Below, one piece after another: positions 34,645 to 45,543 of a stretch of DNA of 64,000 nt. A model generated the notes under the pieces. That model ran no database searches. It was not told where the DNA came from and was given only the letters and a program-made list of their open reading frames with translations. Numbering within the stretch: the stretch's first letter is position 1; every line of letters begins with the position of its first letter. A program made the position numbers and the translations under genes. The stretch is from Carex sylvatica (taxonomy: Eukaryota; Streptophyta; Magnoliopsida; Poales; Cyperaceae): contig CAXKVR010000335.1 of NCBI GenBank assembly GCA_964058845.1, positions 1 through 64,000 of the forward strand. The letters are read 5' to 3'.

Positions 34645-36051
34645 TCACCAACCGCACCAATGCAGTGTACGACTCTCCACCCTCCACCAGAGCCAGGCTC
34701 GCCGCAACTTTAACTGATTTCGCTCTCTCTCTCTCAGCTCCTTCCCTCCGTCAGATTCCATGAGCCACTTGATCTTTCTCTCCACTTCATCAGCCGCCAC
34801 CAACTCCTTGTCGTAACCTTCCACGGCAACGGCCAGCTTCATCTCCTCCTCCAAGAATACCTTGTTCATCCATTGCTCTGCATATAACGGCCATGTCACC
34901 ATCGGTACGCCAGTTTTCACTGCCTCCAGCACTGAATTCCACCCACAATGCGTCACGAAACCTCCTACCGATTCATGCCTCAGTACCTCTACCTGTGGGG
35001 CCCATGACTTGGCCACAAAACCTCGATCACTTGTTCGCTGTAAGAACCCTTCTGGCAAAAGCATGCCGAGGTCCGGCTCTGATAACTTTTCAAAAGGTTT
35101 CTCTGGGTTCGGTGCGGAACGGACAACCCATAAGAACTTATGGCCACTGTTTTCTAAGCCGATTGCGATTTCCTTAATTTGTTTGGCTGAGAAAGTGCCA
35201 ATGCTTCCGAAGCAGAGAAACACCACGCTCGATTTGGGTTGTTTGTTGAGCCATGAGAGACAATCTCTACCTCCATGCTTCTCATCTGATTTTATCAATG
35301 GGCCAATACAGTAGATAGGCGGAGTTGAGCCACCGGACGGGATACATTTGCCACTAGTAATACACTTGATAACACGTGGTTCAAGATATGTAAAAGTATT
35401 AATTATAATTCCATCATATTCTGGCAGTCTCTCAGCCATGGTTAGAAATTCATCGTATGCCCTGTCATCTCGATCGAGCATAGGTAATGGCATATGATTT
35501 GCTGGAAGAGGAGGAACACCCAGTATCGACAAACACTCATACCCAAGTTCTTTAAAGGAATTTGAAGATATCTTGTGAAGAACCGGTAGCTGCAAAAAAG
35601 TGGCGAGGACTGATGCGCCAGATGTACAGAAGATGTAACAAGGAATCTTCAGTTCGCTAGCAACATCCAAAGCACGGGTACAAAAGAAATCTAGTACAAG
35701 AGCAAGGGGTGATACCGAGCGCAAAAAGCAGAGCAGCGCCGGGTTAGAGAGTTTCATGACCTCAAATGTTAGAGCTTCGTGATGAGGTGATTTGCTGCCA
35801 GGAGAAAGCGTTACAGGTGGGAGGCGGTGGAAGGAGATAAACGGGTTGACAGCAGAGATACAAGCTAGAAACTCAGCCGTTGCACCTGTGTTGTACGGAG
35901 GGTCAACAATTGGGATTGTGACAGAGAGACCGTGGCCTATGAGCAGCATCCCTAGTTCGACCATGGGGACGAGGTGGCCCATCCCCGGTGAAGGGTAGAG
36001 AACCACCAGGTTATTGCTGGTAACATCGGTGGTGATATCGGTCGAGGGCAT
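34645..36051 (-). CDS. UDP-glycosyltransferase, UGT88-like, with 3' frameshift
   Basis: Single-exon GT1-family ORF of 468 codons with ATG at 36051. The N-terminus [15 protein letters not shown] has the catalytic-type His at residue 26. [20 protein letters not shown] is the usual linker and start of the nucleotide-binding half. The 44-residue PSPG box at about residues 355-400 begins [15 protein letters not shown], contains HCGWNS (Trp22) and ends YAEQ (Gln44), favouring UDP-glucose. It resembles UGT88 (group E) enzymes that glycosylate phenolics; the acceptor is unknown. The (AG)n run at about 34723-34735 has six repeats against five in the sister gene at 49168. This shifts the frame and replaces the normal C-terminal helix with about 30 unrelated residues ([14 protein letters not shown]...). 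Activity is doubtful. Confidence 0.85.
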   Translation of the reverse strand: MPSTDITTDVTSNNLVVLYPSPGMGHLVPMVELGMLLIGHGLSVTIPIVDPPYNTGATAEFLACISAVNPFISFHRLPPVTLSPGSKSPHHEALTFEVMKLSNPALLCFLRSVSPLALVLDFFCTRALDVASELKIPCYIFCTSGASVLATFLQLPVLHKISSNSFKELGYECLSILGVPPLPANHMPLPMLDRDDRAYDEFLTMAERLPEYDGIIINTFTYLEPRVIKCITSGKCIPSGGSTPPIYCIGPLIKSDEKHGGRDCLSWLNKQPKSSVVFLCFGSIGTFSAKQIKEIAIGLENSGHKFLWVVRSAPNPEKPFEKLSEPDLGMLLPEGFLQRTSDRGFVAKSWAPQVEVLRHESVGGFVTHCGWNSVLEAVKTGVPMVTWPLYAEQWMNKVFLEEEMKLAVAVEGYDKELVAADEVERKIKWLMESDGGKELRERERNQLKLRRAWLWWRVESRTLHWCGW

Positions 36052-36149
36052 TGTGAGGTTCTGAGTGTGAGCATTTGTCGGTGGAAGGCGAATTGAATGA
36101 GTAGGAATTTTTTTTCTTTAATAAGAATTGGTATTCGGGACTGTAAATC

Positions 36150-36329
36150 GAATCCATAACATCTGCATTAACGCAAATATTGCGTTAATTTTTGCAGCTG
36201 TGTGATCAGAATTCGGGCCAATCTGGCCCATGCCTATAACGCACGGGATCATTTAATATTAGTGCGGATTTGAATCGGACGGTCTAGATCTTAACTCAAA
36301 ATTTGAATTAACTCAGAGGATACGAATTC
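36150..36329. mobile_element. Mutator-type MITE, 180 bp, 9-bp duplication CTGTAAATC
   Basis: The ends GAATCCATAACATCTGC and, reverse-complemented, GAATTCGTATCCTCTGAG are flanked by a perfect CTGTAAATC at 36141-36149 and 36330-36338. It lies about 100 bp upstream of the UGT ATG at 36051, so it may affect or supply promoter sequence. It contains TTAACGCAAATATTGCGTTAA, a local palindrome. Confidence 0.9.
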
Positions 36330-36338
36330 CTGTAAATC

Positions 36339-37462
36339 TGTGGTAGTGGTGCAAATGGAGTGTGTGCGGTGGTAGTCTTGTAGAATACAAGCTTAATTTA
36401 TACAGAGCAGGTATTCTGCGTACATTGGCAATATTCAAAACTAGATTTTTTCTATCTATTCAAATAACAACTATAAATTAATTACAAAATAGGAATTAAA
36501 TATTTAAAACATAATCACAACATTAATTATATTACAAAAAATATGACAGTTGGAGAATTAATTATATTATAAGAATATAACAATTGAAAAGACATTTAAA
36601 AAGATTAAAATTATTCATATATTTAATATCTTTAAATTAATGTTGTGTTATGTTAATATCAACAATTTTTGTTTTTCTCACTATTTTCTAACTGCTGTTG
36701 CCTAATGCTTCTCGCGGGCAAAGGGAAAACCTCATACTGTACATCCACTTGTTCCGATCCCTTATGTGACGGTTTCAATTAAATCTGAAACCGAGAAGTT
36801 GTGATTTTTTTTTTGTCAAATTATTGATTTATTCTTTCTTATCCCTTATCTGACGATCTAAATCAAAACTTAGCACCATCAGATGCACTAAATTGAACTT
36901 TTGACCTTTTCCTTTTGTTCTTATGGATGCAATTGACAGTTGTGAAATGCAATACAGAGACAATTAATTTCATTTAATTTTTCTTATTCTCTGTTGGATT
37001 AGTAATTGTCTATTAGCTGTTTGTAGAAATGCCTCACAGAACATTCATATATAAGTTTCTTGTTTACTGAATTCAATTTAAGATGATCGTGGCCTTAAAC
37101 TTTTGCACTTGGTTGATGTTTCTGTAAATAAAGCAAAGATATAAAAGTTAATGTTAAATCATAGATAGATTTGTTACAGAAATTTTGTTTGTAAATTTTG
37201 AAGGGAATTTATAATGAGGTTTGCGCGCTCATTATAAAAAACATCTCATTAAGACAAGCTATATCGCTACTGATTGGTTGTTCATGGCGTATCATGATCC
37301 GATATGGTAATACTTTGAGTCTAATTTAATCTAATCTAATATGTCATCTGTCAAATTAGTCTGGTTTTGTAATTTTTGACAAATTAACTGTTTATTTTAT
37401 TATTTTATAATATTTATCTTGTGGTTTTAATGCAATAAAAACAAACATATATTCAGTTTTTA
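36339..37462. other. AT-rich intergenic stretch, no gene seen
   Basis: No coding motif or transposon terminus found. Confidence 0.45.
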
Positions 37463-37629
37463 TGTTTTTTTTTTTTTTTTTTTACCTTGTGCCTTGATGA
37501 CCACCGCATATATAGAAGAATGTATCTGTAAAAAAACAAAAATCATATATATGTTTTTTTTTTTTTTTTACCTTGTGCCTTGACCACCGCATATATAGAA
37601 GAATGTATCTGTAAAAAAAAAACAAAAAT
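37463..37629. repeat. Tandem duplication of about 88 bp with poly(T)
   Basis: Each copy is a long T-run followed by ACCTTGTGCCTTG, CCACCGCATATATAGAAGAA, TGTATCTGTAAAAAA and ACAAAAATCAT. The second copy lacks the four bases ATGA. Confidence 0.88.
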
Positions 37630-37836
37630 CATGGTTTGTGTTTTATTGAGTTTTTACAGATACATCTCCCCTGCATATATAGAAAGGATTCTAAGCTAAA
37701 ATACAAAAACTCATGCTAAATTTCAAAGGAATAATACAGCTCATGAAATTTGTTATCAGTCCGTTGGATTGTCATCTTGTGATCCTTGATCTTCTGTGGT
37801 GGAGCCGTGCTGCATCAATTGTGTAATAATCCTTAA

Positions 37837-38149
37837 GGGTACGTTTGGATGTATTTGAGAATAGCGAGAATAGCTAGCTATTTCAAATAGCGCTGTTCTG
37901 ATCCATCCAAACATACTCAATTGTTATTCGGAACAGTGAGAATAGCGCTATTCTCGCTATTCTCACTGTTCCAACAAAAAGTAGGAATAACATTTGTTGC
38001 AAAGAATGCATCCAAAGAATAGCGGCTCTATTCCAAAGAGTGTATCCAAACAATATTTTAGCTATTCCGAATAGCTTGAGTTAGCACTATTCTCTTACCA
38101 TGCTAACAGTAGCTATTCTGGCGATTCTAGAGTGCATTCAAACGCACCC
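37837..38149. mobile_element. PIF/Harbinger (Tourist-like) MITE, 313 bp
   Basis: It begins GGGTACGTTTGGATG and ends, reverse-complemented, GGGTGCGTTTGAATGCA. A TAA target duplication is at 37834-37836 and 38150-38152. The interior is rich in GAATAGC/GCTATTC inverted motifs. A relic of the 180-bp Mutator-type MITE family follows at 38153-38224 (ATTAATGCAGAGGACACGAATTC-like). Confidence 0.85.
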
Positions 38150-38684
38150 TAAATATCAATGCGGATCTCAATCAGACAGTCAAGATTTTTTAATGGACGT
38201 TCCGTTAATGCAGAGGACACGAATTCAGGCGCTTGGCCCTGCAAGACTTCTGCTCCAAATTTTCTATTAAAAGATACGATGATTAATTACTGTCTACCTA
38301 CAAATCGACCAAAATTAAATATGGGAAACAAAGAAGAAAAAATATACGGAGACAATTACGGTCTCCCAACCCACAAAGAGTAAATATGGGAATAAATCGT
38401 CCATATCTCTTTCATTTTTCAAAAAACTGGCATTTTTGAAGTATTTCGACGGAACAGAAACCAAATGATTGAAAGTGAACCCAACCGGCCAACCCTACGG
38501 TTTATCATATTCATATCCAGTTATCGACAAGGACCACAAATACCGACTTTGAGCTATGATGCAATAGTTACTTAAAAAAGTTGAGATTTCGATTTCCCAT
38601 CACGATTTCATGCCTTTGTGAATGTTGAGAAAAAAGAGATATGATGCCATGATGTTTCACAATCTGGAGGTGTTTCTTAATTTT

Positions 38685-38795
38685 TGTTTTTTCAAAACGT
38701 TTTTGTAAAGTCGTGAGAGGGAATCAAACTCTCGATCTTTGAATACAACAATTCTATGACTGTTTCTTAGTCAACTATGCTACCTCTCCTTTCAT
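38685..38795 (-). mobile_element. tRNA-derived SINE, 111 bp, with 18-bp duplication
   Basis: The minus strand starts near 38793 with GGAGAGGTAGCATAGTTGAC (A box TAGCATAGTTG), has GAGTTTGATTCCC (B box) about 40 bp on, and ends in an A-rich tail. The perfect 18-bp duplication GAGGTGTTTCTTAATTTT lies at 38667-38684 and 38796-38813. RNA polymerase III boxes, A-rich tail and duplication together fit LINE-mobilised SINE insertion. Confidence 0.85.
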
Positions 38796-38813
38796 GAGGT
38801 GTTTCTTAATTTT

Positions 38814-39198
38814 AAGTGGTTCTGTTTGATGCCATGCATGCATGTTTGACTGGATAATAAAGTGGAGTGATAAAATAACTCTTACTCTTTTCTTTGAGAG
38901 TGATAATAAATTTTCATATTTTATTCTCCAACTATATTTGATTTTGAAAAATAATCATTATACCTGGATCTTTAAAAAAAAAATTCATCCTTAATATATT
39001 TTCCACACATTATTATTCATATTTTAAAACATTATAAAAATACATCAAATTTTAAGTATCTATTTTAGTTGAAAAAAGTATGCACTTAGCTGAAAATAAT
39101 GCACATTCTAATTACAGTAAGTATACATCGCTGAAAGTTAAAAATAGCTTTTAGTTGAAATAAATGTGTATTTTAGTTGGCTAATATATAGTAGAAGT
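38814..39198. other. AT-rich spacer
   Basis: No gene or repeat structure recognised. Confidence 0.4.
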
Positions 39199-39554
39199 GT
39201 AGAACTATGGTGCTTTTGGGTTTGTGAAGTTTCTTTGTAAACTTAACTCTAAAATCTATCGGATTGACTTCAAACGACGAATTTGAACCACTGAAATTCA
39301 TCTATCTTACGAGTGATACATCAACATACGAATTAGAAGGTTTTTAAATTAATATTAATGAAATTTATTTTTTTAACGTATTTTTACTACATGACTCCAT
39401 ACAAAATTAATTCAAAAATTAAATTTTTTTGCATATAGATGCACCACTCGTAAGTAAATGAGTTTCAACAATTCGGATGTACCGTTTTAAGTCAATCTGT
39501 TATATTTTAAAGTTCAAAAAAAACTTTGTGAGCTTAAAAGTACCCTAGTTCTAC
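39199..39554. mobile_element. Foldback MITE (GTAGAACTAGGGT family), copy C
   Basis: The left end GTAGAACTATGGTGCTTTTG and the right end, reverse-complemented, GTAGAACTAGGGTACTTTTA lead into imperfect paired arms with TTCAAACGACGAATTTGAAC. Same family as 26887-27294 and, more distantly, 32825-33469. Confidence 0.75.
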
Positions 39555-40116
39555 TCGGAGGACATAATAAACAATGTTGAAAGCTTGGAGAAAAAAATCG
39601 TTGTTATTCATTTTAATTAGAATATCAGGAACCTGTTATTTCAATGACAACCGTTTAACTTTGTTGAAATTTGTGGATAAAAAAATGTCTTCGTCGAAAG
39701 TCGCACACAAATAAATCTGAACCGCTATCATTAAAATAACATGATCCTATTATTCCACCGAAATGACAACCGATTTTTTTCCGAAAGTTTGAAATAGTTG
39801 ATCGTTCTCCTGAAATTGTCATGTATATGTAAGAATTATACATTTCTATGAATTTATATTTTATTTGTAAGAATTGCTCATTTTCTTAAGAGTTTTAATA
39901 ATAAATTTGAACTTTGAAATATTTTTACAACTATCAAAAAGCATGAGATGACAAAAGCATTTAGTATTGATTTCAGTTTAGGTAAATGAACATCGAAATC
40001 GATAAGAATTTATGAAAGAAATGGGCATTAATTTTTAGAGTTTTAAGTTACTAAAAAAATTATAAGAATCAACTTTTAGTTAGTGGTAAAGGTCAATGCT
40101 ATATCTCGTGCACTTC

Positions 40117-40315
40117 GGAGTACGTCCCATGCCCATTGGACTTACTTTGGTTCGATGGATGATCTGATCATCCAATTGCATCAAGAATCGTGCGCTCTTA
40201 TTAAAATATGTATGAGTTTTTATCAATTTCCGTGCACACAGATCTTAATGCTAATCGTATGGTGATAGAGCTAATTGAACCTAAAAGTAGGTCCAATGCC
40301 CATCGGACCTACTCC
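40117..40315. mobile_element. 199-bp foldback MITE (GGAGTAGGTCCGATG family), copy 2
   Basis: The ends GGAGTACGTCCCATGCCCAT and, reverse-complemented, GGAGTAGGTCCGATGGGCAT. The interior shares CAAGAATCGTGC, TTTTTATCAATTTCCGTG and ATCGTATGGTGATAGA with the copy at 23747-23946, in opposite orientation. Confidence 0.85.
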
Positions 40316-40353
40316 TATCTCCTCTATGTGTGAATACGAAACCTGGATCGGAA

Positions 40354-40533
40354 GAATTCGTATCCTCTGAGTTAACTCAAAATTTGAGTTAAGATCTGGA
40401 CCATTTGATTTAAATCCACACTAATATTTAATGGTCCCGTGCGTTATAGGTATGGACCGGATTGGTCCGAATTCTGATCACACGGCCGAAAAAATGAACT
40501 CAATAGTTGCGTTAATGCAGAAGATATGGATTC
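40354..40533. mobile_element. Mutator-type MITE, 180 bp, 9-bp duplication GGATCGGAA
   Basis: The ends GAATTCGTATCCTCTGAG and, reverse-complemented, GAATCCATATCTTCTGC are flanked by a perfect GGATCGGAA at 40345-40353 and 40534-40542. It has exactly the same length as the copy at 36150-36329 and is inverted relative to it. Confidence 0.9.
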
Positions 40534-40542
40534 GGATCGGAA

Positions 40543-41597
40543 GGTCTAGACACACAATGAAATTTGAAAGAAATTCTTAAAAATTTGTATGGGCTGTATT
40601 TTAGTAGTGGATTCTATGTCAGCTATCAGTTATCAGGAACTCAGAGGAATGTGAACCCACGTGTAGGCCTGAAGGCCCTGAACTAATATTAAAAAAAGAA
40701 CCCAACTCTATTAAGTAAGTTATTTTCAATTCTTGACCCAAACTGATTCGATCCGTTGGTAGGAGTACTGGGCCGACAGAAATCAGAATTACCTTGTCAA
40801 CAGTCCATGCTACAATTAGTTTATGGCTACATTTATAATTTCAATTACGCATAATAATACCCCTGTTTTCAGAATAATTATTTTTCATTCGCCTAGAATT
40901 CAAAAATAGTTTATTACATTTTAATAATTGTACTGAATCAGAGCTGTTCACTATGTTATATTTTTTAAAAACGAATTGAGGGCTGTTGACTATGTTATAT
41001 TTTTTTCCGTGTAGGCCTGTTCGACTGTGACGGTACATTTGCAATTTAAATAATATTTATACTTGTGATACTGAGTCAGCATTTTCTCTACATTTTTATA
41101 TTAACACTCTTATGATAATCCGCTAACATACCAACTGGACAAACTTTAATATTTTTTTGATTCTTTTATTGTTTTTTTAAACAGTGAGCTCATCCCGTTT
41201 GCACATCAACTCGCCAATTAATTCCCAAACTGATCTCTCACCTTGCTTGAGTTGTGATATTTTTTTTTTCAATTTAAAGAAATGTCAGTAATTATTCTGA
41301 TTTTTATACAGCTCATCACCTTTTGAGAATTTCACAAATCAAGTGAGGTTTCAATTGAATTAAATAAGTGGGAAATAGAGGGCTCAATTGAATTAAGAAT
41401 CCACGATAGTATCAGATTATCGCTCATGTGCCATTCTAATCGGTATTGAAATTAGAGAGAGAGAGAGACAGACAGAGAAGAGTTTCCAAAATGAATTGTG
41501 TTATCTTGTCTACAGTTTGATGCAACAGAGTTTATAAACTGGCCATGGGGCCTTCTAGCCGTTCAACAAATTGGCAAACATCGGAAGTAGAACAAGA
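40543..41597. other. Intergenic stretch left of MULE1
   Basis: No gene. A short (GA)n run is near 41455-41475. An inexact duplicate (CTATGTTATATTTTTTAAAA / CTATGTTATATTTTTTTCC) is near 40950-41010. Confidence 0.4.
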
Positions 41598-41605
41598 GGT
41601 AAAGC

Positions 41606-41712
41606 CCGACATTTTTAAAAATACCCAAAAAAAAAAACAAATTGTTAAAAATAACAGGGTTCCAGCCAAATTTTTAAAAATGCCCTGACTGCCTAAAAAT
41701 GGGGCGGTCCGG
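41606..41712. repeat. MULE1 left terminal inverted repeat
   Basis: Pairs with 48831-48937 over about 105 bp with only a few differences. It includes AATAACAGGGTTCCAGCC, AAAATGCCCTGAC and CCTAAAAATGGGGCGGTCCG. Probable transposase binding region and left promoter. Confidence 0.92.
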
Positions 41713-41756
41713 GTTTTTTTTTTTTTTTTTCCCTGGTTTTTCCTTATAAGGAGAAT

Positions 41757-41862
41757 GTGCCTTCAGCCAGAGGAAAGAGAGAAGGGGAAAGAGAAAGAGA
41801 GAGAAAGAGAGGGAGAGAGAAAGAGAAAGAGAGAGAAAGAGAGAAGGAGAAGGAGCTGCTAC
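41757..41862. repeat. Purine (GA)n/(GAGAAA)n tract, probable leader of the transposase gene
   Basis: A GAGAAAGAGA-type tract lies just inside the left terminal repeat and before a TACAGGTACGT donor-like site near 41870. CTTATAAGG near 41744-41751 may be the TATA element. Probably 5' UTR, not coding. Confidence 0.5.
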
Positions 41863-41865
41863 AGG

Positions 41866-42115
41866 TACGTACTGTTTATTTTTTAAATATTTTATTTACT
41901 GTTCACGTACTGTTAATGTACGTATTTACTGTTCACGTACTGTTCACTTACGTATGTACTGTTCACGTACTGTTCATGTACGTATTTACTGTTCACTTAC
42001 GTATTTAATGTTGACAAACTATTCACTTACGTATTTGTTGTTCGCATACTATTCATTTATGTATGTACTGTTGACCCAAATTGATAAGTACATATTAACT
42101 GTTCACATACCATTA
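41866..42115. repeat. Tandem (TTTACTGTTCACGTACTGTTCA..GTACGTA)n array upstream of MURA
   Basis: Some 8-10 degenerate units of 15-35 bp contain TACTGTTCA and TACGTATTTACTG. They end about 90 bp before the transposase ATG. A similar array sits at the equivalent place in MULE2. Confidence 0.85.
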
Positions 42116-42208
42116 ATTTAGGACTGTTTAATACTGATGGCAGCTGTATACAATTGGAACTGGTAAACTGACAAAATATTTACCGTTCATTAATGTAGTT
42201 TATTGGCC

Positions 42209-45200
42209 ATGTCTGTTGGAATTTTCGTACATTTTGGAGGAAAGTTCACAACTGACCAGTATGGTGTACGTTACTCCAAACCTCCAGTAAATACGCGTTG
42301 GGTTGATGAAAATTTCTCATTTGAGGAGTTGCAAACGCTTATTTACGATTTGAGCGGCTACAATAGGAACCGCTATGAATTACAAATAATGGCCCGAGTG
42401 CTCCAAGGAGGAAGGTATCTCAGAATTGCACTGGGAGATGACGTGGCATTGAGAGGCCTGATCAACAGGACTGTGAGGTCCGGTGATAGTGGATTCGAAG
42501 TTTTTGCGTGCAGGATTCACAGAGGATCAGGGTCTGGAAGTTCAGGCCAAAATTATATTGCAGAAAATTATCAACAAAATGCAGAACCACACACTCCTAT
42601 ATTCGTACCCGAACCAACGCCAGAACCAGAAATATATAGTAATTCACCTCAACCTCCACATTTGATCCCACCCGGACTACAATCTCCACCTTTTATCCCA
42701 CCTATATATGTGTCGGGAGGTCCTTCATTCTTACCTGGGCCTGAACCAAATCCTCACCCCAGACCGCCACCAGTACAGGAGGATTCACACGAGTCAGAAT
42801 TTGAATTTATGAACGAAGTACCGGAGGAGAATCTACAAACTGGGGATGAATTGGGAGAAGAACACTGGGACGATAATGATGAGGGAGATGATACCGATGA
42901 AGGAGAATACACACAGCCTACTGTGAGGCAGAATAGAAATATGCCATTAAGTGGCCGTTCTGAGACTCACCCGTTCGTAAACTTCAATGACACATCTGCT
43001 TTTCGAGAAGCAGATGTTTCTTACTACGGTCATCGGGTTGAATACAAGAGTGAGCTCGCAAAAGGTCAGTACTTCGAAAATAAAAAACAGCTGACGAAAA
43101 AGATCAGAGAGCACCATGTTGACAAGAATCAGGAGATATATACTCACAAAAGTGACAAATCCCGGTTGGAAATTAGACGCAACACTCAGAATTGTCATTT
43201 TATCCTGAAGGCAAGAGCAACAAATTATGAAGATACATGGGTAATAACTGAGCAAGACACGCCTCACATATGCACGTCAGAGTACACCAGGACTGACCAT
43301 GCACAACTCACGGCATCAATCATCGCAGATATCATCGAGGATAGCATTAAGAAAGACCCCTGTATGAGCATTCGGAGTGTGGCAAACTGCGTGAGGGTTA
43401 GATTTCGAACTATAACCCCAAAGTACAACCGACTTTGGAGAGGTCGTGAGATTGCAGTATCCCGACAATTCGGGAGTTGGGAGGAATCGTACAATTTTAT
43501 GAAACTATTGCTTATCGGGATATGTGACAAGAATCCCGGCTCGAGGCACCAATTTCTGACTAGTCCGAGCATCGATAAAAATACAGGACTGGTCAAGCAA
43601 GATGTGCAGCAATTTAGGGCCGTCGCATGGGCTTATGGACCATGCATCACCGCAGTTGATTACTTGAGACCGGTGATCAGTATAGATGCAGCCTTCCTCT
43701 CTGGACGGTATGAGGGACGGCTTTTGATGGCCTGCGGCTATGATGCCGAGAATCAATTGCTGCCTCTAGCATTTGAAATTGTACAGAAGGAGAATGAAGA
43801 GAATTGGGGTTTTTTCTTACAGTGGTTTAGAATTCATGTGCTTGGTGTTAATAGATTCGTATGCGTTATATCAGACCAACACAAGGCGATCAAAGCTGCT
43901 TTGAAACCCGAATACGGATGGGATGGGAATAATTTTGTGCACAGGTTTTGTATGCAGCATGTTGCTGATAACCTGGTGCAGGCGTGCGGAAAGGACAAAT
44001 GGTACGGAACCAGGTTCAAACAAGGAGCCAGGAAGAAGAAGCCAAGAAGGCTGAAAGAGATGTTCGAAGAATTTGCCATGGTATGTCTAATATTGTCTAA
44101 GTTATATCATTTTTGTTTCCTTGACATGCATATTTCATCTAATTTTACTTTGTTCTATTGCAGCAAAATCCGAAGTGTAATGCTTTTTTAAAGAGAGTGG
44201 GCAAAGTACGTCCTAATGATGTCATGGAGCCGTCAAATTATGAGAAAATCTTTCAAACCTGTGATGGAGGATATCGATTTGGTATCATGACAACAAATGG
44301 CTCTGAGTCCCTGAACGCTGTCTTTAAGGAGGCCCGAATGTTGCCTGTAGCTGCACTTGTTGAGGAGACATTCTACAAGTGCAACAGGTGGTTTGTTCAG
44401 CGGCGGGAGGCAGCAATGGAGCACAGCACTGCTTGTAAGCCTTTTTCCAAACGGGTACAAGATAAGCTTGCCAAACGGTGGGAGAAAGCTGTGGGTATGG
44501 ATGTCATCTCATACTCGCACGGCGAAGGTAAGTACGAAGTCACGGGCCCAGATGAATATGTCCCAGTAGTCCAAACACAGGATGGAACTATGTCCATTAT
44601 ACATAGAAAGTTCAAGTATATTGCGACATTCGGAGCTGATAGAGCAGTGGAATGTACATGCAGAGGTATCCAACTAACTGGAATTCCGTGCGCTCATGTG
44701 TTAGCGGTTTGTCGCCATAACAGCTGGTCCCCCGATCAATTTGTTGCCCACTGGTACAGAATGGAGTACCTTCTGAGTACTTGGAATGCCTTGTTTGTTC
44801 CCTACGGTAATCCTGAAGAATGGCCTACGACCACTACCCCAAAATACGAGCCGAACAAAGATTGGATACGGTATGGTAGGAGAAAACACATCCGTCAACC
44901 AATGACCATGGATGAAATGCAAGGTAGGCAAATAGGGCACCGTCCTCGCCGTTCCACTACCGACAGGCAGATGCGAGGTATGTAATATTGAACAATGATT
45001 ATATTTTATTACATTTTTCAATAACTTACTATATCATTTATTGGGTCTGCAGATTCTCGTAACGCAGCAAATGCAGCTGAAAACGATCGAGTTATGACAG
45101 AGGCAAGTGGATCGCAAGGGTCGAGGCGCAGCACAGCCAGAAGCCGTACCTTCCGTGAAAATGCAACTATGATGTTTAGGGAGGCAATGGGAGAAGTACT

Positions 45201-45483
45201 GACAGGAGAAGAGGTGGTTGGGATGCAGAGGCATTCAGGTACTACCCAGCGGAGAAGGAGCACATCTCAAGCTGGAAGGAGGAGCACATCTCACGCGGGA
45301 CCATCTGGTACAGCACACGAGGAAGGAGAAGCTTTGCAACCACCTAGGAGGAGCACATCTCAACTAGGAGGGACGAGCACATATGGTGCAGGGCCATCTG
45401 GTACAGCAAACCAGCAAGAAGAAGCAGTACAACCAGCTAGAAGAAGCACATCATCATGGGGACCAACCCATTTTTTGCAATGA
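42209..45483 (+). CDS. MURA-type Mutator transposase, three exons, apparently intact (about 1,038 aa)
   Basis: The exons are 42209-44080, 44164-44977 and 45053-45483. The introns have GTATGT donors and TTGCAG/CTGCAG acceptors, and the joins keep frame. The N-terminal 100 residues (FVHFGGKFTTDQYGVRYSKP) are PB1-like. An acidic/proline linker follows, then a DUF-type DNA-binding region (ISYYGHRVEY-like, HTCTS-type His/Cys). The catalytic core has DDE-type residues in ISIDAAFLSGRYEG, VISDQHKAI and NAVFKEAR. A SWIM zinc finger follows (CTCRGIQLTGIPCAHVLAVC). The C-terminal tail has RRSTS repeats. The first ATG in frame is 42209; it aligns with the start of the MULE2 homologue. It would excise and insert MULE ends in the nucleus. 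The family call is firm; activity is inferred only from the open frame. Confidence 0.9.
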
Positions 45484-45543
45484 AATAAAATACAAAATAC
45501 AAAATAAATATATATATATATATATAATGGTTTATAAAAGTAC

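Noticed and set aside
34862..35314. Plus-strand ORFs antisense to the UGT genes (also 49409-49867, 35792-35998 and 50345-50551)
   Set aside because: Shadows of conserved GT1 coding sequence; they recur in both paralogues for that reason only.
38700..38795. Genuine tRNA gene on the minus strand
   Set aside because: A and B boxes are present but no cloverleaf arms pair well, and an A-rich tail with an 18-bp duplication shows a SINE.
41757..42008. Arg/Glu-rich ORF in the MULE1 left region
   Set aside because: Low-complexity (GA)n leader and tandem array; it precedes the real transposase ATG and shares no domain.
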